The notes: generated by a model from the sequence alone, not told the origin. A stretch of 60,000 nt of DNA from Polytrichum commune (GCA_950295325.1 OX485803.1:12402001-12462000); one strand, 5' to 3'; shown: positions 1 to 11,730, counted from the first letter of the stretch. Translations and numbers: made by a program.

Positions 1-154
1 GAGAAATTTAGCAAATCCAAATTGAGGATGTAGTCATTTTTCTCATAATCTTATGGAGCTCATGTGACTAACTTCTTTCATTGTCAAAGTATAAGTGATC
101 TTCTTCTTCTTTTTGGCACAAATTGAGAATATCTTCACACCTTTTATAGCCCAT

Positions 155-310
155 TAGCTAGCTGGGCTAGCCCATATTTTTGAGGCCTTAATCTTGCCAT
201 AGCTAGGCTAGCCCATATTTTTTAAGGCCTCAATCTAGCCATAGCTAGGCTAGCCCATATTTTCTAAGGCCTCGATCTAGCCATAGCTGGGCTAGCCCAT
301 TTTTTTCGGG
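155..310. repeat. 42-bp minisatellite array 1
   Basis: Four units with CCCAT anchors at 171, 212, 254 and 296, a period of 41-42 bp. Each unit carries a GCTAGCCCAT core followed by a T-run and AGGCCT. The first and last units contain the 10-bp palindrome GGGCTAGCCC, while the middle units have AGGCTAGCCC. No protein-coding sense is apparent. Confidence 0.9.
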
Positions 311-429
311 TACCGTTTTTAGCCATATAGTTGGACTAGCTGACCTAATAAATTAATTCATGTAGCTCATATAATGAATTCAAGGAGACATTGTCTCATC
401 AATACAATTATATTTCATATCGGTCAAAA

Positions 430-621
430 TCACTCATCGTCATCAATATCTAAAACATGTTGCTCATCATTCTCTACCAACAAATTGTCATCATCCTCTA
501 TCTGCAACTCCTCATCGAAAATAGGGCGTTTGGGAATGTGATTCTTCCAATCGGAATTATCCAACAAGATCAACTTTTCAGGATTGTATGGCATTAGATG
601 TTTGTTCAACTTAAACATCAT
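430..621 (-). CDS. Small acidic-tailed ORF, doubtful
   Basis: A 63-residue frame lying between the two minisatellites. It starts MMFKLNKH and ends in a strongly acidic tail of D and E residues. The composition looks more protein-like than the surroundings, and a second frame just upstream reads MGRSLEDLQRHQ before a stop, so this may be the 3' end of a decayed transposon gene shifted in frame. I do not recognise a family. It could equally be chance. Confidence 0.2.
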   Translation of the reverse strand: MMFKLNKHLMPYNPEKLILLDNSDWKNHIPKRPIFDEELQIEDDDNLLVENDEQHVLDIDDDE

Positions 622-659
622 TGATGCCTCTGCAAATCCTCAAGAGAACGACCCATCTT

Positions 660-775
660 TTTAGAGGAATGTAGAGAATATAGCCTACTTTGAGTAAAGA
701 CATATCAAAAGATGTAAACATGTAACCGGTTGCACTTGGATGCACTTGGATATGGACAGATGATCTCAACCCTAA
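660..775 (+). repeat. Dispersed repeat family R, copy 1
   Basis: This matches the 31.5-kb copy in the same orientation: TTAGAGGAAT, then a run ending GATGTAAACATGTAACCGGTTG and GATCTCAACC. Other copies lie at 15.7 and 23.6 kb on the opposite strand. This copy is diverged and truncated. Confidence 0.6.
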
Positions 776-860
776 AAATTTTATGGTAGTGGTAGGGATG
801 ACATGGTTGGGCCTTAGCTTGAGCCAATTTAGTTACATGACTTATCTTTAGCTAGCTAAT

Positions 861-1016
861 AACTAGCTGGGCTAGCCCATATTATCTGAGGCCTCGATCT
901 AGCCATAGCTAGACTAGCCCATATTTTTTTAGGCCTCGATCTAGCCATAGCTAGGCTAGCCCATATTTTTTCAAGCCGCGATCTAGCCATAGCTGGGCTG
1001 GCCCATTTTTTTCGAG
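861..1016. repeat. 42-bp minisatellite array 2
   Basis: Four units with CCC anchors at exactly 876, 918, 960 and 1002. The unit consensus is the same as at 155-310, and the last unit again carries AGCTGGGCT. The downstream flank (TTCGAGAACC, then AGCCATA) resembles that of array 1 (TTCGGGTACC, then AGCCATA). Unit order and flank agree, so the whole array was probably duplicated rather than grown independently. Confidence 0.9.
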
Positions 1017-1659
1017 AACCATTTTCAGCCATAACTATTAGCTATTAGGTTAGCCGCTAGCCCAAAAAGTCCGTGGGCTAGCGGCTGTACAAGGTCTGAA
1101 TATCTTCTTCTTCTTAAATGATCATATAGCATCCCCCTTCCATTATGTTGACTACCATCCAACCTAGGCAGCCTTGATCAAAATATAAATGTTCACCTTT
1201 GTCCATTTTCCTGATTGATTATAAATTATACATATAGATTTTTAAAAACTAAAATTTCAACATCTATATTTCAAATAAATTGAATCCTCGAATACGAGAA
1301 TTGAAGCCGCCTAGCTAGGAAGCACGGTTTTGAACTTAGAATACTTAACAATTTTGACCGCATGGTTCAATCTCCTTATAGGTTGTCAAGTTGGTGTCCG
1401 CTCTTAGATCCACATACAACCACACACCGGTGGAATATGGATGTCCGACCAAGATGGGTACTCAAATCAAGCCCGCTTACCTTCGTACCATTGTTAGATC
1501 ATTTTCCAGCCATTACACACACATGGATGACACCAACCTCTAGTGTTGGCGTGAATAACGGACGCTTCACCTTGATCATAGCCATGAGTTCATATTGAAT
1601 CTGGAATGGATTTACCAAGCAAGGCTATGGGATAAGTGGAACTACCTCATTTCAGAGGT
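1017..1659. other. No gene seen
   Basis: Ordinary A/T-rich sequence between minisatellite 2 and the T/G-rich block. There is an open frame at 1362-1598, but its residues show no family resemblance and it has no regular codon pattern. Nothing else is supported. Confidence 0.5.
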
Positions 1660-2642
1660 GGTCTCAATTGGTAACAAGTGAGAAGGGCACTACAAGCCCA
1701 TTTGGGGGGATGTGGGTTTTTGTTTGTTGATGTTGTGTATCTCAAGGGTGGGTGTTGTGAGGGCATGGTGTCTTGACTCATTGCAACTTGTGTTGGGTTT
1801 GATTCTCAAGGGTTACTTTGGGGAGGTTGTCTATCCCTTTATTTGAGCTGACTAAGTGGGTTTAGGTATCATTTTGTAGGATTTAGTCTTGGGATTTTGT
1901 TGTTTGTGTGCGGTGGTTTTGGTGTGCTTACGTGGGGAGTACTAGTGGTTGGTCGTTTAATAGTTTTCGTTTGTTAAGGATGAGTAGGGTGAGATATTTG
2001 TTAGATATCAAGTGGACTTGTTGCATGCATCCAAGTATGTTTGTTTTTCTTTTCTTTTCTTTTTTCTTTTTTGGGGGGGTGCGGGGGCGGGGGCACGAAT
2101 TGAAAATTCAATTGCAAAGCATGCATGCATGTATGTGCATTAAGGGGATATAGCATTGTTCAAAGAGGTTGGTGATGTTGTTCATGTGGATGCCTCATTG
2201 AGTGCTTTCTTTGAGGATAGTAAGTGTTACATACCATCTGGCATCTTCTAGGGTGTCCCTAGTAGTTGGTATTGTACTTTCTTTAGTTGGGCTACAACAT
2301 GTGGGGTCATGATCTTGCCAAAAAGTGAATTCAATGAATTCTAGGCTCGAGTTTTGGGTGGTATAGTGTGTAATGTTCTTTGGGGAGGTGGTGGTAATGA
2401 TAGGACATCATGTTTGAGTTTGGCGAGGCATTTGTGGTTTAGAGGCGTGGGTATAGCCATGTAGGGATTGTGTTCTATGGGGGGGCTCCTAGATGGGTGT
2501 TTTGTGTTAATTATGAGTGTATCTATTGTTGTGGAGTGGGAGAGGGGTAGCTTATGTATTTGCCATACTCTTTTGTTGTGTATGATGGTTTTGGTGCACA
2601 TGGAGAGAAGGTGGAGACACATGTTGATTACTAATAATTGGG

Positions 2643-2669
2643 TTTTTTTTTTTTTTTGGGGGGGGGGGG
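2643..2669. repeat. Bipartite T15-G12 tract
   Basis: Fifteen T followed directly by twelve G. It is one of several homopolymer-pair tracts in the window (see also 4545, 16475 and 36997). Confidence 0.95.
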
Positions 2670-2671
2670 TA

Positions 2672-3275
2672 GGCCAAATGGTGTGTTTTCTTTTGTTGCC
2701 CATGTATTGTCCATATCAGAGTTTGAGAGTTTGGGTGTTGACCATAAGTAGTTGGAGAGGGGGGGGGGGGCGGGGGGGAGTGAACTAGTGGGTTGCTGAG
2801 CTATTTTGCTACATATGGGTATTGAGGTAGTATTGTGGTTGTAAGTTGGCGGGTGTATTATTTTTGTGTGCAAGGGTGAGGTGCTTGATGGGTGTAGCAT
2901 GGGGGTAATCTATAAGGATTTTGGAGTGCCAAATGGAGGTGGTATGTGCAATGTGTATTGGTGTGTGTGAGTGTGTGTGTGTGTGGGGGGGGGATTGGAT
3001 AGGTCAAATGGTATTGTTCATATCGGAGTTTGAGGGTCGGGGTGTTGACCAAAAGTAGTTGGAGAAGGGGGAGTAAACTAGTGGGTTGTTGAACCATTTT
3101 GCTACATATGGATATTGAGGTAGTATCGTGGTTGTAAATTGGCAGGTGTATTCTTTATGTGTGCAAGGTTTGAGGTGCTTGATGGGTGTAGTATGGGGGT
3201 CCTCTATAAGGATTTGGAGTGTTAGATGGGGGTGGTATGTGCGATGTGTATTGGTGTGTGTGTGTGAGAATGTTG
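2672..3275. repeat. 307-bp tandem duplication
   Basis: Two diverged head-to-tail copies inside the LINE-like block. GTTTGAG recurs at 2721 and 3028, and the shared order continues through GTGTTGACC, AGTAGTTGGAGA, ACTAGTGGGTTG, TTTTGCTACATATGG, ATTGAGGTAGTAT and GTGCTTGATGGGTGTAG. Copy 1 ends in a (GT)n and G run at about 2965-2992. Confidence 0.85.
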
Positions 3276-3818
3276 TTAGCACCGAATTTGGCAAGCTTAT
3301 CAACAATGTCATTGCCAAGTATTCCCAAGTATGAGCAAAATTTTTGGGAGTGTGAAAGAAGGTGTGAGTTGTGATAGACATCGGATTATGACTTGCATGA
3401 GTAATTTTTCAGGGTGGTTGGGTTGGGAGGAGGGTTGGCAGAGGTGGTTGTGGACAAGGTAAATGGATTTGAGGCAACTTATGAAGATATATGAGTGTAT
3501 GGTGTTGTCTTTGGTGAAGTGGAGGGTTATGTAAATGGTTATTGGTTATGTACGTAGGATAATTTGTCTTACGGGGTGACAATAGGAATGTTGGGTGTTT
3601 CCGGTGGGATGGTAGATTCCTAGCCTAGTGGTGCTTTCGTTGCCTTGACGAGGGGTGGGATATTTTAGCTATGGTCGTGTGTAAAACGAGGTTGGGAGGG
3701 GGAGGGGGAGGGGTATTCAAAGTGGTAAAGGGGGGGGGGTGTTTTCATTTCTTGGATAGGTTGACCTTGGTGGGTGTGGCCAATGGGTGGGTGTATTGTT
3801 TGAAGGGGAGTTTTGTTA

Positions 3819-4459
3819 GTTGTGATCTCGGGGAGGTCACTCCCTCTTTAATTAATGCATACACATGTGCTCATGACATATTTATTGGGGGGCTATTTAC
3901 CTTGTAGAAAATATTATAAGGTATAGTATTTTTCAAAATAAAGGTAAATACTTGTAATTTAATACACCCTATCAATATTTATAAAATATTGGGGGAATAA
4001 TTTTAAAATACCCTATTTTACTTACACCACCAAAGAAAATTGGAAAGAAGGTTGCAATTCAAACAACGCGTTGAAATGATCCATCCTAGCACGTAGGTAG
4101 AGAACATTAACTCCACATTGGATATGTTGGTTCAGTAACGTTCAAGCCAACCAACTTGCGAAGTCATCCATCCCAAGTTTTTTCAACATAAAATTATTAT
4201 TTTTCATCCACAAGCATAGACCCTACCCTAGACCCGCTACCCCTAGTAATTGTTTCCACACAATTTTACATGTACTGAACAGATAAAAGAGGCCATTATA
4301 TGTGATGGTATTTTACATGTAAACATGTTTCATTATTCTAGAACCCCCTATATTATATGTACAATTTGCCAAAATTATCTACAATGAATATATTAGACCT
4401 TATTTTTTATCGCACGTTGTTTCTACGATTTTTGCCAGTGACCTCCCCGAGGTTGTGAT
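3819..4459. mobile_element. Non-autonomous DNA transposon, 625 bp, with 8-bp target duplication
   Basis: The element spans 3827-4451. It begins CTCGGGGAGGTCACT and ends with the exact reverse complement, AGTGACCTCCCCGAG, giving perfect 15-bp terminal inverted repeats. It is flanked on both sides by GTTGTGAT (3819-3826 and 4452-4459), an 8-bp target-site duplication. The interior is A/T-rich with no coding potential, unlike the T/G-rich host sequence on both sides. An 8-bp duplication is typical of hAT, P or Merlin elements. The terminus does not match the usual hAT start, so I leave the superfamily open. Confidence 0.9.
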
Positions 4460-4765
4460 GCAACCTCAAGACAATGTTTTGAAAATTTTGGCAAAGATGG
4501 TGATAATTGAGGATCTCCGGAATTGTTGTACACATTGGAAAACATTTTTTTTTTGGGGGGGGGGGGTTGAGGATGCGTGGATCAAGGTGAGCGAGAATTG
4601 GGTGTCTAGGTGTAGGGTGACAGGGTGTCTTTTGTTATATTAATCTTCGTATGGTAGAATGAGAATGGTAAGGGCATCATGGTTTGTGTGTGCCGCCATT
4701 ATGGCCCAATGTCATGTTTCTAATGTTGCTTGGAAGTACAGTGGGTGCGTTAGGCCTCTCCCCAC
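4460..4765 (-). pseudogene. LINE ORF2 fragment, right of the DNA transposon
   Basis: The minus strand reads ATLET, a stop, then HWAIMAAHTNHDALTILILP. This matches TTLKAIHWAIMAT...TVTILII in the plus-strand LINE at 44.85 kb, so both are copies of one family. The frame is broken by stops and by the T10-G12 tract at 4545-4566. The position within ORF2 is just upstream of the RNase H domain. Confidence 0.65.
4545..4566. repeat. Bipartite T10-G12 tract
   Basis: Ten T followed directly by twelve G, inside the LINE fragment. Confidence 0.95.
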
Positions 4766-6752
4766 CCACTAGGTGGTCCAACCATTACACCAATTACACC
4801 ATGTAGAGCAGAGAATTGTACCAAGCAAACTTATTTGGATTTAAAAAAAAATCTTGGTTTATTGGCGTCCTGGGGGGTGGACTCTTCATTCGAAATCTAA
4901 ATGATGTGTGGGTCATTATGAAATTAAACCTCCAATACATGAGCAATATATAGAGAAAAAATATGTATACATACTAACAACATGCTAGAAATTGGACTTG
5001 TGTATTTATATTGAGCTTCTCAATTTAATTTGATAAACGCCTCCACTACATATACAAAATATAATCACAAAATATAAATTTTCCTTTATTACATGTAAAA
5101 TCCATGTTTACTTTCTAATGAGAAAGTCATTGAAATTTTTTCTCATTCATAGCATGTGACTCAATGATTGAATGAAACAAACCAAGAGAAGAGCACAATA
5201 ACAATTTGGAGAGCAAGACTCAAACGAGCCCATGAGCACTGCAATAGCCTCTAGCTTGTCCTAGAACCCAAATGCAAACCCTAACAAGAATGGACAAGGG
5301 AGTCATTGAGGATTGTTACCATATGACAATAATGAATGAACATGGATTGGATGAAACTAACACATTTATTATCAAATTTTTCTCTAAATATTAAGGCCCC
5401 CTTTTGTACATCTACCTTTACTTCAAAAAAAATGAATAACAAATTTTAATGTGTACACAAGAGGAAAGTAATACCTCCTTTATGTATACTATGTATGCTA
5501 CTACCTCCAAAAATACCCCTTCTTACACTCACATTAGTTTGTAGGTAGTATGAAGAATTCACCCCCGGGATTGGCGTTGTACCAAACTTGGGATAAAAAC
5601 GGTACATGCTCTACATTTGAATGAATATAGGAGGTTTATAATAGACATGACATTCCTTAGCCCCTATGACATGGTAGTGGAGCCAGGGCCTTGTAGCCAG
5701 GGGTCTAGAGGGAGAGGGCGTGGGGGGGGGAGGTAAAGCACGAGTTTATTTCAAATGAAATGAAATTGATTTTAAAGTCTGGGAAGCCGAAAAGGCTAAT
5801 GAGATTAAAAGCACATTGGGATGGTTTCAAACCAACTAATTCTCTAGTGCAACGGACTGTGTTAGCATGTGTGAGATAGAGGCTAATGTCAACTTGATGG
5901 TCTAATTGAAAGAAATACTTGAGGCTCCTTGGAACTATGTTCTCAAATAATGACAGAAATTAATCTCTAATGAGGTTATATAGGGGTCACTCCAACATAA
6001 AATGTGCCTCATTTTCAATTGCATTGTATGAGCAAAAGTGGCATAGTATAGTATCACTTGAGATAGGGATAGTCGTCCATTATCCAATTTCAATGGGAAG
6101 TTTTGTGAGCCCAAAATGATGCCCACATGTGTTGTTAACACTTGTAAAACGTTACAAGTGATGTTTTTATGATTTATGACTATTCATAAAAATATATAAA
6201 AAATGAAGCTTGAAGAAAACTAAGTTTAAGCATTAGGCTTGTGTGGAGTGGATTGAATAAGTTTAGTAGTGTGAGGACATGACCTTGGTGGAAAGTGTGG
6301 TAGGTAGAAAGCCAAAGATAGTTAAATATTTGAATTAGAATATTTGTTGATCGTTTGAGGGAGGAAGGCTCAGGAGATAAGATGAGAGCCTACAAAGTAT
6401 GAGGAGATCTCGAAGGCTTATCGTGAGTCTTGAGCGTGCTCACCTCCTCAAACTTATTATTTAAGACCTCGTTCTTCCCTCACTCATCTTCTCTTTCCTT
6501 CGTGCTTCTTGGCACCCCACGTGTTATAAGTGTGGATGCGTGGGAAACAAGATAGGAGCACGTGTGTGTGCATGGGTGTAAGGTTAGGAGCCAAGGCTAG
6601 TTGACCTTGAAGAGGGTTTGACCTCTTGTTAGTAATAGTTGGGTGTGAATAATTTAAAATTCAATTTATGACTTTGTTTGAATACTTGGATTTACATTGA
6701 TTAGCCTTATACTTATGCGGATGTGCAAAGTCTCTTACTGGAGCATTTAATT
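4766..6752. other. No gene seen
   Basis: A/T-rich sequence without a recognisable domain, inverted-repeat pair or array. Short open frames such as 5935-6141 on the minus strand show no family resemblance. Confidence 0.5.
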
Positions 6753-7200
6753 TTGTTGGACTTCATATGAATTTTTGAGAGCCAAAAAACCGAGACTATA
6801 TCCAAACTTCCAAAAACTAGTGAAAAAATGTAGATTTAAAGGGAACAGTGTAGAATTGTGACCATATACTTTGTGGCAGTAGAAATATTGTTGCATATTC
6901 ATGTAGAGGACTTCATTACCTATCCATGGATACCAAGAACTCATTTTTTGGACTTCATATGAATTTTTGAAAGCCAAAAAACCGAGACTATGTCCAAACT
7001 TCCAAAAACTAGTGAAAAAGTGCAGATTCAAAGGGAACAGTATAGAATTGCAACCATATACTTTGTGGTAGTAGAAATATTATTGCATATTCATGTAGAG
7101 GACTTCGCTACCTATCCATGGATACCAAGAACTCATTTTTTGGACTTCATATGAATTTTTGAGAGCCAAAAAACCGAGATTATGTCCAAACTTCCAAAAA
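6753..7200. repeat. 192-bp tandem repeat, 2.3 units
   Basis: GACTTCATATGAATTTTTGA recurs at 6759, 6951 and 7143, exactly 192 bp apart, and the copies are highly similar along their length. 192 is 64 codons, so a minus-strand frame (6747-7031, 94 residues) stays open through the repeat and repeats HFFTSFWKFG and LGFLA. I recognise no family. The frame may be a chance result of the period. Confidence 0.9.
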
Positions 7201-7749
7201 AATAGTGACACACTCTTATAGTTTTTGACTTATGATGTTTAGACTTGAAGTGTTGGATTCATTAGGTAGAAATGGGTGTGTGTAACCTTTGAATGTATTG
7301 ATAATTGACCATCGAGGTAAGTGTTTTTAAACACTCGCACTATTTTGGTTGAAATAATTACACATTGAAATATCAAGAAGGAGTTACTACGTGTCATTCC
7401 AACATTTTCCACTCGGGCTAGGACGAAATTAAGGGTGGCGAACTTTGGGTGACAAGTTTATGATTTGAGGTGTGGTAGGCACAATGATCTTGCATTGTGG
7501 TAATGTGAATGGTTGCTTCAAGTACGATACACATTCGTATTTAAGAAATTTTTTGAGGTGGGGGTAATTTAGTTTCTTCCCCAAGAGATAGAAAGAGTCT
7601 CATACTTTAGCAAGAAAGCCACTTGCTATTTTTGTTGCAGCTGGGTTGTCATGGGTTTGCCAATGAGATAGATCCCATGAGGTCTTGCACATGGTTGTCA
7701 ACTAGGTGCTAAATCCTTGTTAAGCCAAATTTTGGGAGACTGAGGCAAC

Positions 7750-8770
7750 TTTACTAACTAACCAAGAGGGGGATAGGTGGACAAGTTATTGTTGAAAGCC
7801 CATAATAAGCATGAGAGCATATACTTATATGGGAAGTTCTTCAATTCAACCAACAAATAATGATAGGTAGTTGAAGAACAACTTTTGCCGTGAGACATCG
7901 TATGCATCTTCATGTCCTTCTCGAAAACCTTCCAATGAGATTTTTTCAAGTTGCCTCCCTAAATTTAAGTGCCATATGTGAAAGAAACTTACTTGCACAT
8001 ACTTGAATTAATCCATAGTGGTCTTTAAGAGCCATTCTATTACCCATGGAACCCATCCCACTTTGAATGAATCACTTGGAACCCACCATGAACTTCATGT
8101 AGTTAGGGTAGGCTAGAGTGGAGAATCTATCCATCACGACCTCCAATGAAGCTCCATGACGATGATTCAATTCCCTAGAGAGAGGAGATTTGAGGATATA
8201 ATCAAACATGAATTGCTTACTTGCAGCCATCACGATTGTTGAGTTCTTAATTATTGAAGTTTTGGACACCTCATTAGCAAAACATAGGAAAGACATATAT
8301 AGGGGCTCTTGACACACACCAATGAACATAGGGTGGTTGTGCACACCTAGATGGATCCATGCACGGGACATTTCCAAAGATGTATAATGAATATATAGAA
8401 TCTTTATGTGACAAACATCTAGACAAATGAACTACCCATGCACAACCCATGCACTAAACCCTATGCAACTTTGGTGGCCCTAACCCACCACAAATGCGCC
8501 CAATCCACTTGGTACTGTTGCGTACTCCACCATTTTGTCGTAGGTCCTTACAAGAATTCTTAGGGTGTTGGAGATGGCCAACGCATGAGGACATCTTGAA
8601 TGCCAAACCAAATTCACTTTGGATGTTTGTTGTGTTTGATCTACTCCAAACATGTATGTCATAAATGTTGTCCATACCATCCATTGCCCTGCGATAAACA
8701 TCAAGAACTTCCCTTTCTATAGGAGGCAAAATAAGAATGACATCCCCATTGAATGTAGATGGCATGTACT
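7750..8770 (-). pseudogene. Degenerate gene with GHL...C and HxHP motifs (possibly MULE/FLYWCH-like)
   Basis: Read on the minus strand from 8765 down, one frame gives EFGLAFKMSSCVGHLQ and then a cysteine (PKNSC). After a frameshift, 8377-8072 gives RAWIHLGVHNHP, ANEVSKT, IVMAASKQF and LEVVMDRFSTLA. A further fragment below 8072 reads MGSMGNRMALKDHYG. Paired cysteines followed about 80 residues later by HxHP resemble the zinc-binding module of FLYWCH or Mutator-type transposases. Residue order and composition look truly protein-coding, but at least two frameshifts and several stops break it. The family assignment is a guess; that this was once coding is fairly secure. Confidence 0.4.
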
Positions 8771-9910
8771 TGGCATCCTCTATGACAATGTTATTAAAGT
8801 CTATTACTTAAGTCAAACATGGATCTTCCACGACACTTGGTGATTTTGAGTGGATCAAGCATATGGACATTTGTTGTTGTCAACAAGGGATGAACATGGT
8901 TTTTTTTAGAGCATGTGTGATTGTCCGTAATGCTCATAAAGTAGACGAGGTTGATTTAGTTAGCTTCCGTAACCAAACATTTATTTTTGGTTCTCAATCA
9001 GCTGTACAATCACTTTAATTCACTGGGTGAGTAATACATGGTGATTTAGTTGTTGCATTGATGGTATTTGGGTTAATTACCTTTGCAAAAATCAAACTAC
9101 ACTCACCATCGTCCATAATGAGGAGTACTATCCATCAAGCTATGACATGCTTGACTTTTGTGCCCGAGGTGGGCAAATTAGGAGGCTACAACTTGGTCAA
9201 ATCAGGAGGCAACATGTGGCTATGAGGTGTTGACCAACTTGTATTATGGGATATTCTACATTGAAAAAATAATTTGGCAACATTTTATCTTACATGTGAC
9301 CACTTTAGAGACATGACACAACCAATATTGGCATTCAACTTGGCTTGGGCCAATCACACCCCCTTACGTTTCATAACCACGTGTGATAAAAGTTTGCTAC
9401 CCTATATTATATGCCATATATAATTTTAAAATTATGATATGTTTTCTACATATACATAACCATTGATTAAAAAAATTATAATTTCTTGAATTTTTTAGTC
9501 ATCTTCATTTTTGTAGTAATTGTTTTAGTTCAATTATGCGTCATTCTAGTTGGAAACAATATTTATAGTTTTTTTAAATCATCAAATTTGGTTATTATTT
9601 TTTACTATGTAATAGATACCGTGTATATCTACTCATGAAAAAAAATGATAAAGTTTTGACCCATTTCGGTGATGCTTTATGTAAAAATTATAATTTTTTT
9701 TATTGCACGTGGTGTTCAACTTGACAATGGAGTGCACCCCCTGGCAACTTGGTTTTCATTTGGTAAATGACCCATGTAGAATCTACTATTTACACAACAC
9801 CAAACGATAAAAGAGTTCCCCCTTATAACACCACATTGGGAAGTAGAGAATCTTTTAATTATGGACCCTAGATCAACACCTTCCTCAACCCTGATACCAA
9901 CGATTTCAAA
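8771..9910. other. No gene seen
   Basis: A/T-rich, with no conserved motif in any frame and no terminal inverted repeats that I could pair. Confidence 0.5.
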
Positions 9911-10017
9911 TTCATTGGTCTAGATTCGCAATTGTCATCATCCTCAAGCTTTTAATGCTCAAAATTCATTGGTCTTGATTCACAATTGCTAACATCCTCA
10001 AGCTTTTAATGCTCAAA
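9911..10017. repeat. 54-bp tandem duplication
   Basis: TTCATTGGTC starts at 9911 and again at 9965. Both copies run on to CATCCTCAAGCTTTTAATGC with a few substitutions. Confidence 0.9.
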
Positions 10018-10677
10018 TCCATCGGTTGGATGATTCCACAAAGCCGAAGGTGTCCACATTAGCCTCATCTACCTATAGAGCCTTGTAAGGAGAAGGTTCA
10101 TTGGCATGTAAGGGGTACATGAATCTAGGTGCCCAAGTCACATTTGGACCTCCATGTCTTGTAAAAGGGCTTTTGAGTATGATACTAGCCCAACTAAGTC
10201 AATGACAAACAACTTGGTGACTAATATTATAAATCATGGCATGTTTTGTATAATATGTGATGATTGTCACATGTATTACCGAAGCATTGCCAAGTGTACG
10301 TACCAACCTTGCCCCGATCATAGTCATGACACTTAAGGTAGTAAAAATGCCACAAATGTTATCATAATAATAATATATAAATAATTGACTTGATACACGT
10401 GACTAATGCCCCCATATTCCAATTCCATACTTCCCACAAATACAAAGACTACTAAAACTTAGAGCCTTTATACAACAAACATAGACCACTTTTGGGTCTT
10501 TTGGGCACTTGGGGGATAAAGGCTCGGGCCATCTCGCATCACTTACTTTTCAATTGGTAGCATGAGAATTGTCTTGGCCACTACATGACATTGTTTTGGC
10601 TACTAGATCTTGTAGTGAGTTTGTTCGTGACTCATTGGTTAAGTTTTTATATTTAGCCTCCATGCTACATTTGTTCT

Positions 10678-10789
10678 CCCTCTTGGGATTTGGGCGAACC
10701 AACCCATACACTCATTCCTTGTTGGATGCCTAAACCCTTGCCTCCAAGGAACCAGTGTACGGGTTGGTTTGCCCCAGCCCCCTCTTGGG
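10678..10789. mobile_element. 92-bp micro-foldback element, copy 1, with 10-bp duplication
   Basis: The element spans 10688-10779. The left end has CGAACCAACCCATACAC and the right end GTGTACGGGTTGGTTTG, nearly perfect inverted repeats about 20 bp long, leaving a loop of roughly 45 bp. It is flanked by CCCTCTTGGG at 10678-10687 and 10780-10789, a perfect 10-bp direct repeat that looks like a Mutator-class target duplication. A near-identical body occurs at 20428-20519. Confidence 0.8.
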
Positions 10790-11317
10790 TCCTACATGAG
10801 GATGCTATGTGACATGTTGGTGTATTTCTATTCTCTAGGGTGGGATCCCATTTGAAGAATTTATGTAGATCATATAATTTTAAAACATGGATTATTATAA
10901 TAATGATTATCCATGATATTTGGAACCCAAAAGAAAAAGATCATCACAAATTGGCTATCCTTGCATATTTGGATTTAGCCCCCCACCCAAAAAACAAATA
11001 CAAGGAAAACACACAAACACATACACACCACAATCAACACCTCTTCTTCTTGATTAAAAATATTAAAGTCAATTGCTTAAACTATAAGAAAGAACCCACA
11101 CATGATTGGGTGGCAAAGGGGAGAGTCAACTTGCAACGAAGGTGAAGCAATCATCCATACAATGCACCAAATACTAACATGACTTACTTGACTTCCAAAA
11201 GGTCCTTGGTTTTCCACACTTCCATGTTTAATGATTTTTATGTATAGACCATGTAGACTCTAGCTTTGTGGATAATGATTAAGGTGGACAACCCTTATTT
11301 AGTTAAATTTCTTAATC

Positions 11318-11667
11318 GAGCAGCTATATTCAAGTATTATGTGGTCAAGTGTGACTCCAATAGTAAATGCCATACTTCAACATATGTTTGAGACATATTG
11401 GATCATGTGCTCAAAATATCCTAACCATTCTATGCTCAATAGTCATCATAGTTTGGGGTGGGGTGGGGACCTATATGACCATTTGATAAGCACGAGAATT
11501 TTCACTTTGAAATTGAATAAGATATTCATATGAGCTCCAAAAATAATGAGGAACATGGCAACGGGCTTGTTTTGGACTTGCTAATCATCTGTACTAATCA
11601 CATGTTTCATATCCTAAAAGAAGTGGGCTAGTTGGAAGAAGTGACCATTTTAGACCCATCTACCTTA
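11318..11667 (+). repeat. Dispersed repeat family S, copy 1
   Basis: A copy of a roughly 300-bp family also found at 12600, 14456 and 38755. Shared order: CAAGTATTATGTGG / GTATGTG, GGATCATGTGCTC, CATTTGATAAGCACGAGAAT, AAGATATTCATATGAGCT, TTTCATATCCT, then GACCCATCTACCT ending at 11665 and followed by TA. The inverted form AGGTAGATG appears elsewhere next to TA, which suggests a Tc1/mariner-like element with TA duplications. Confidence 0.7.
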
Positions 11668-11730
11668 TTCAGACAATTGATGAATACCTATGTTACTTAT
11701 TACAAACGCCAATGTTTGGAAGTTTCAATC

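Larger units (their letters stand above)
1660..3818 (-). mobile_element. Decayed A/C-rich LINE-like fragment
   Basis: The plus strand here is abruptly rich in T and G, so the minus strand is rich in A and C. This is the same strong strand bias seen in the plus-oriented LINE sequences at 44-47 and 48-60 kb. Its continuation beyond the 625-bp insertion (4460-4760) encodes on the minus strand a peptide matching the LINE at 44.8 kb. No catalytic motif can be read in this part, and it contains many stops, poly-G runs and a 307-bp tandem duplication. Assignment rests on composition and on the homologous right flank. Confidence 0.5.

Noticed and set aside
155-1016. CRISPR-like array
   Set aside because: The 42-bp units are contiguous with no unique spacers, and the genome is eukaryotic. 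It is a minisatellite.
2341-3381. Several overlapping proline/histidine-rich minus frames
   Set aside because: They run through poly-G/poly-C tracts and the 307-bp duplication. Low-complexity decay products of the LINE, not genes.
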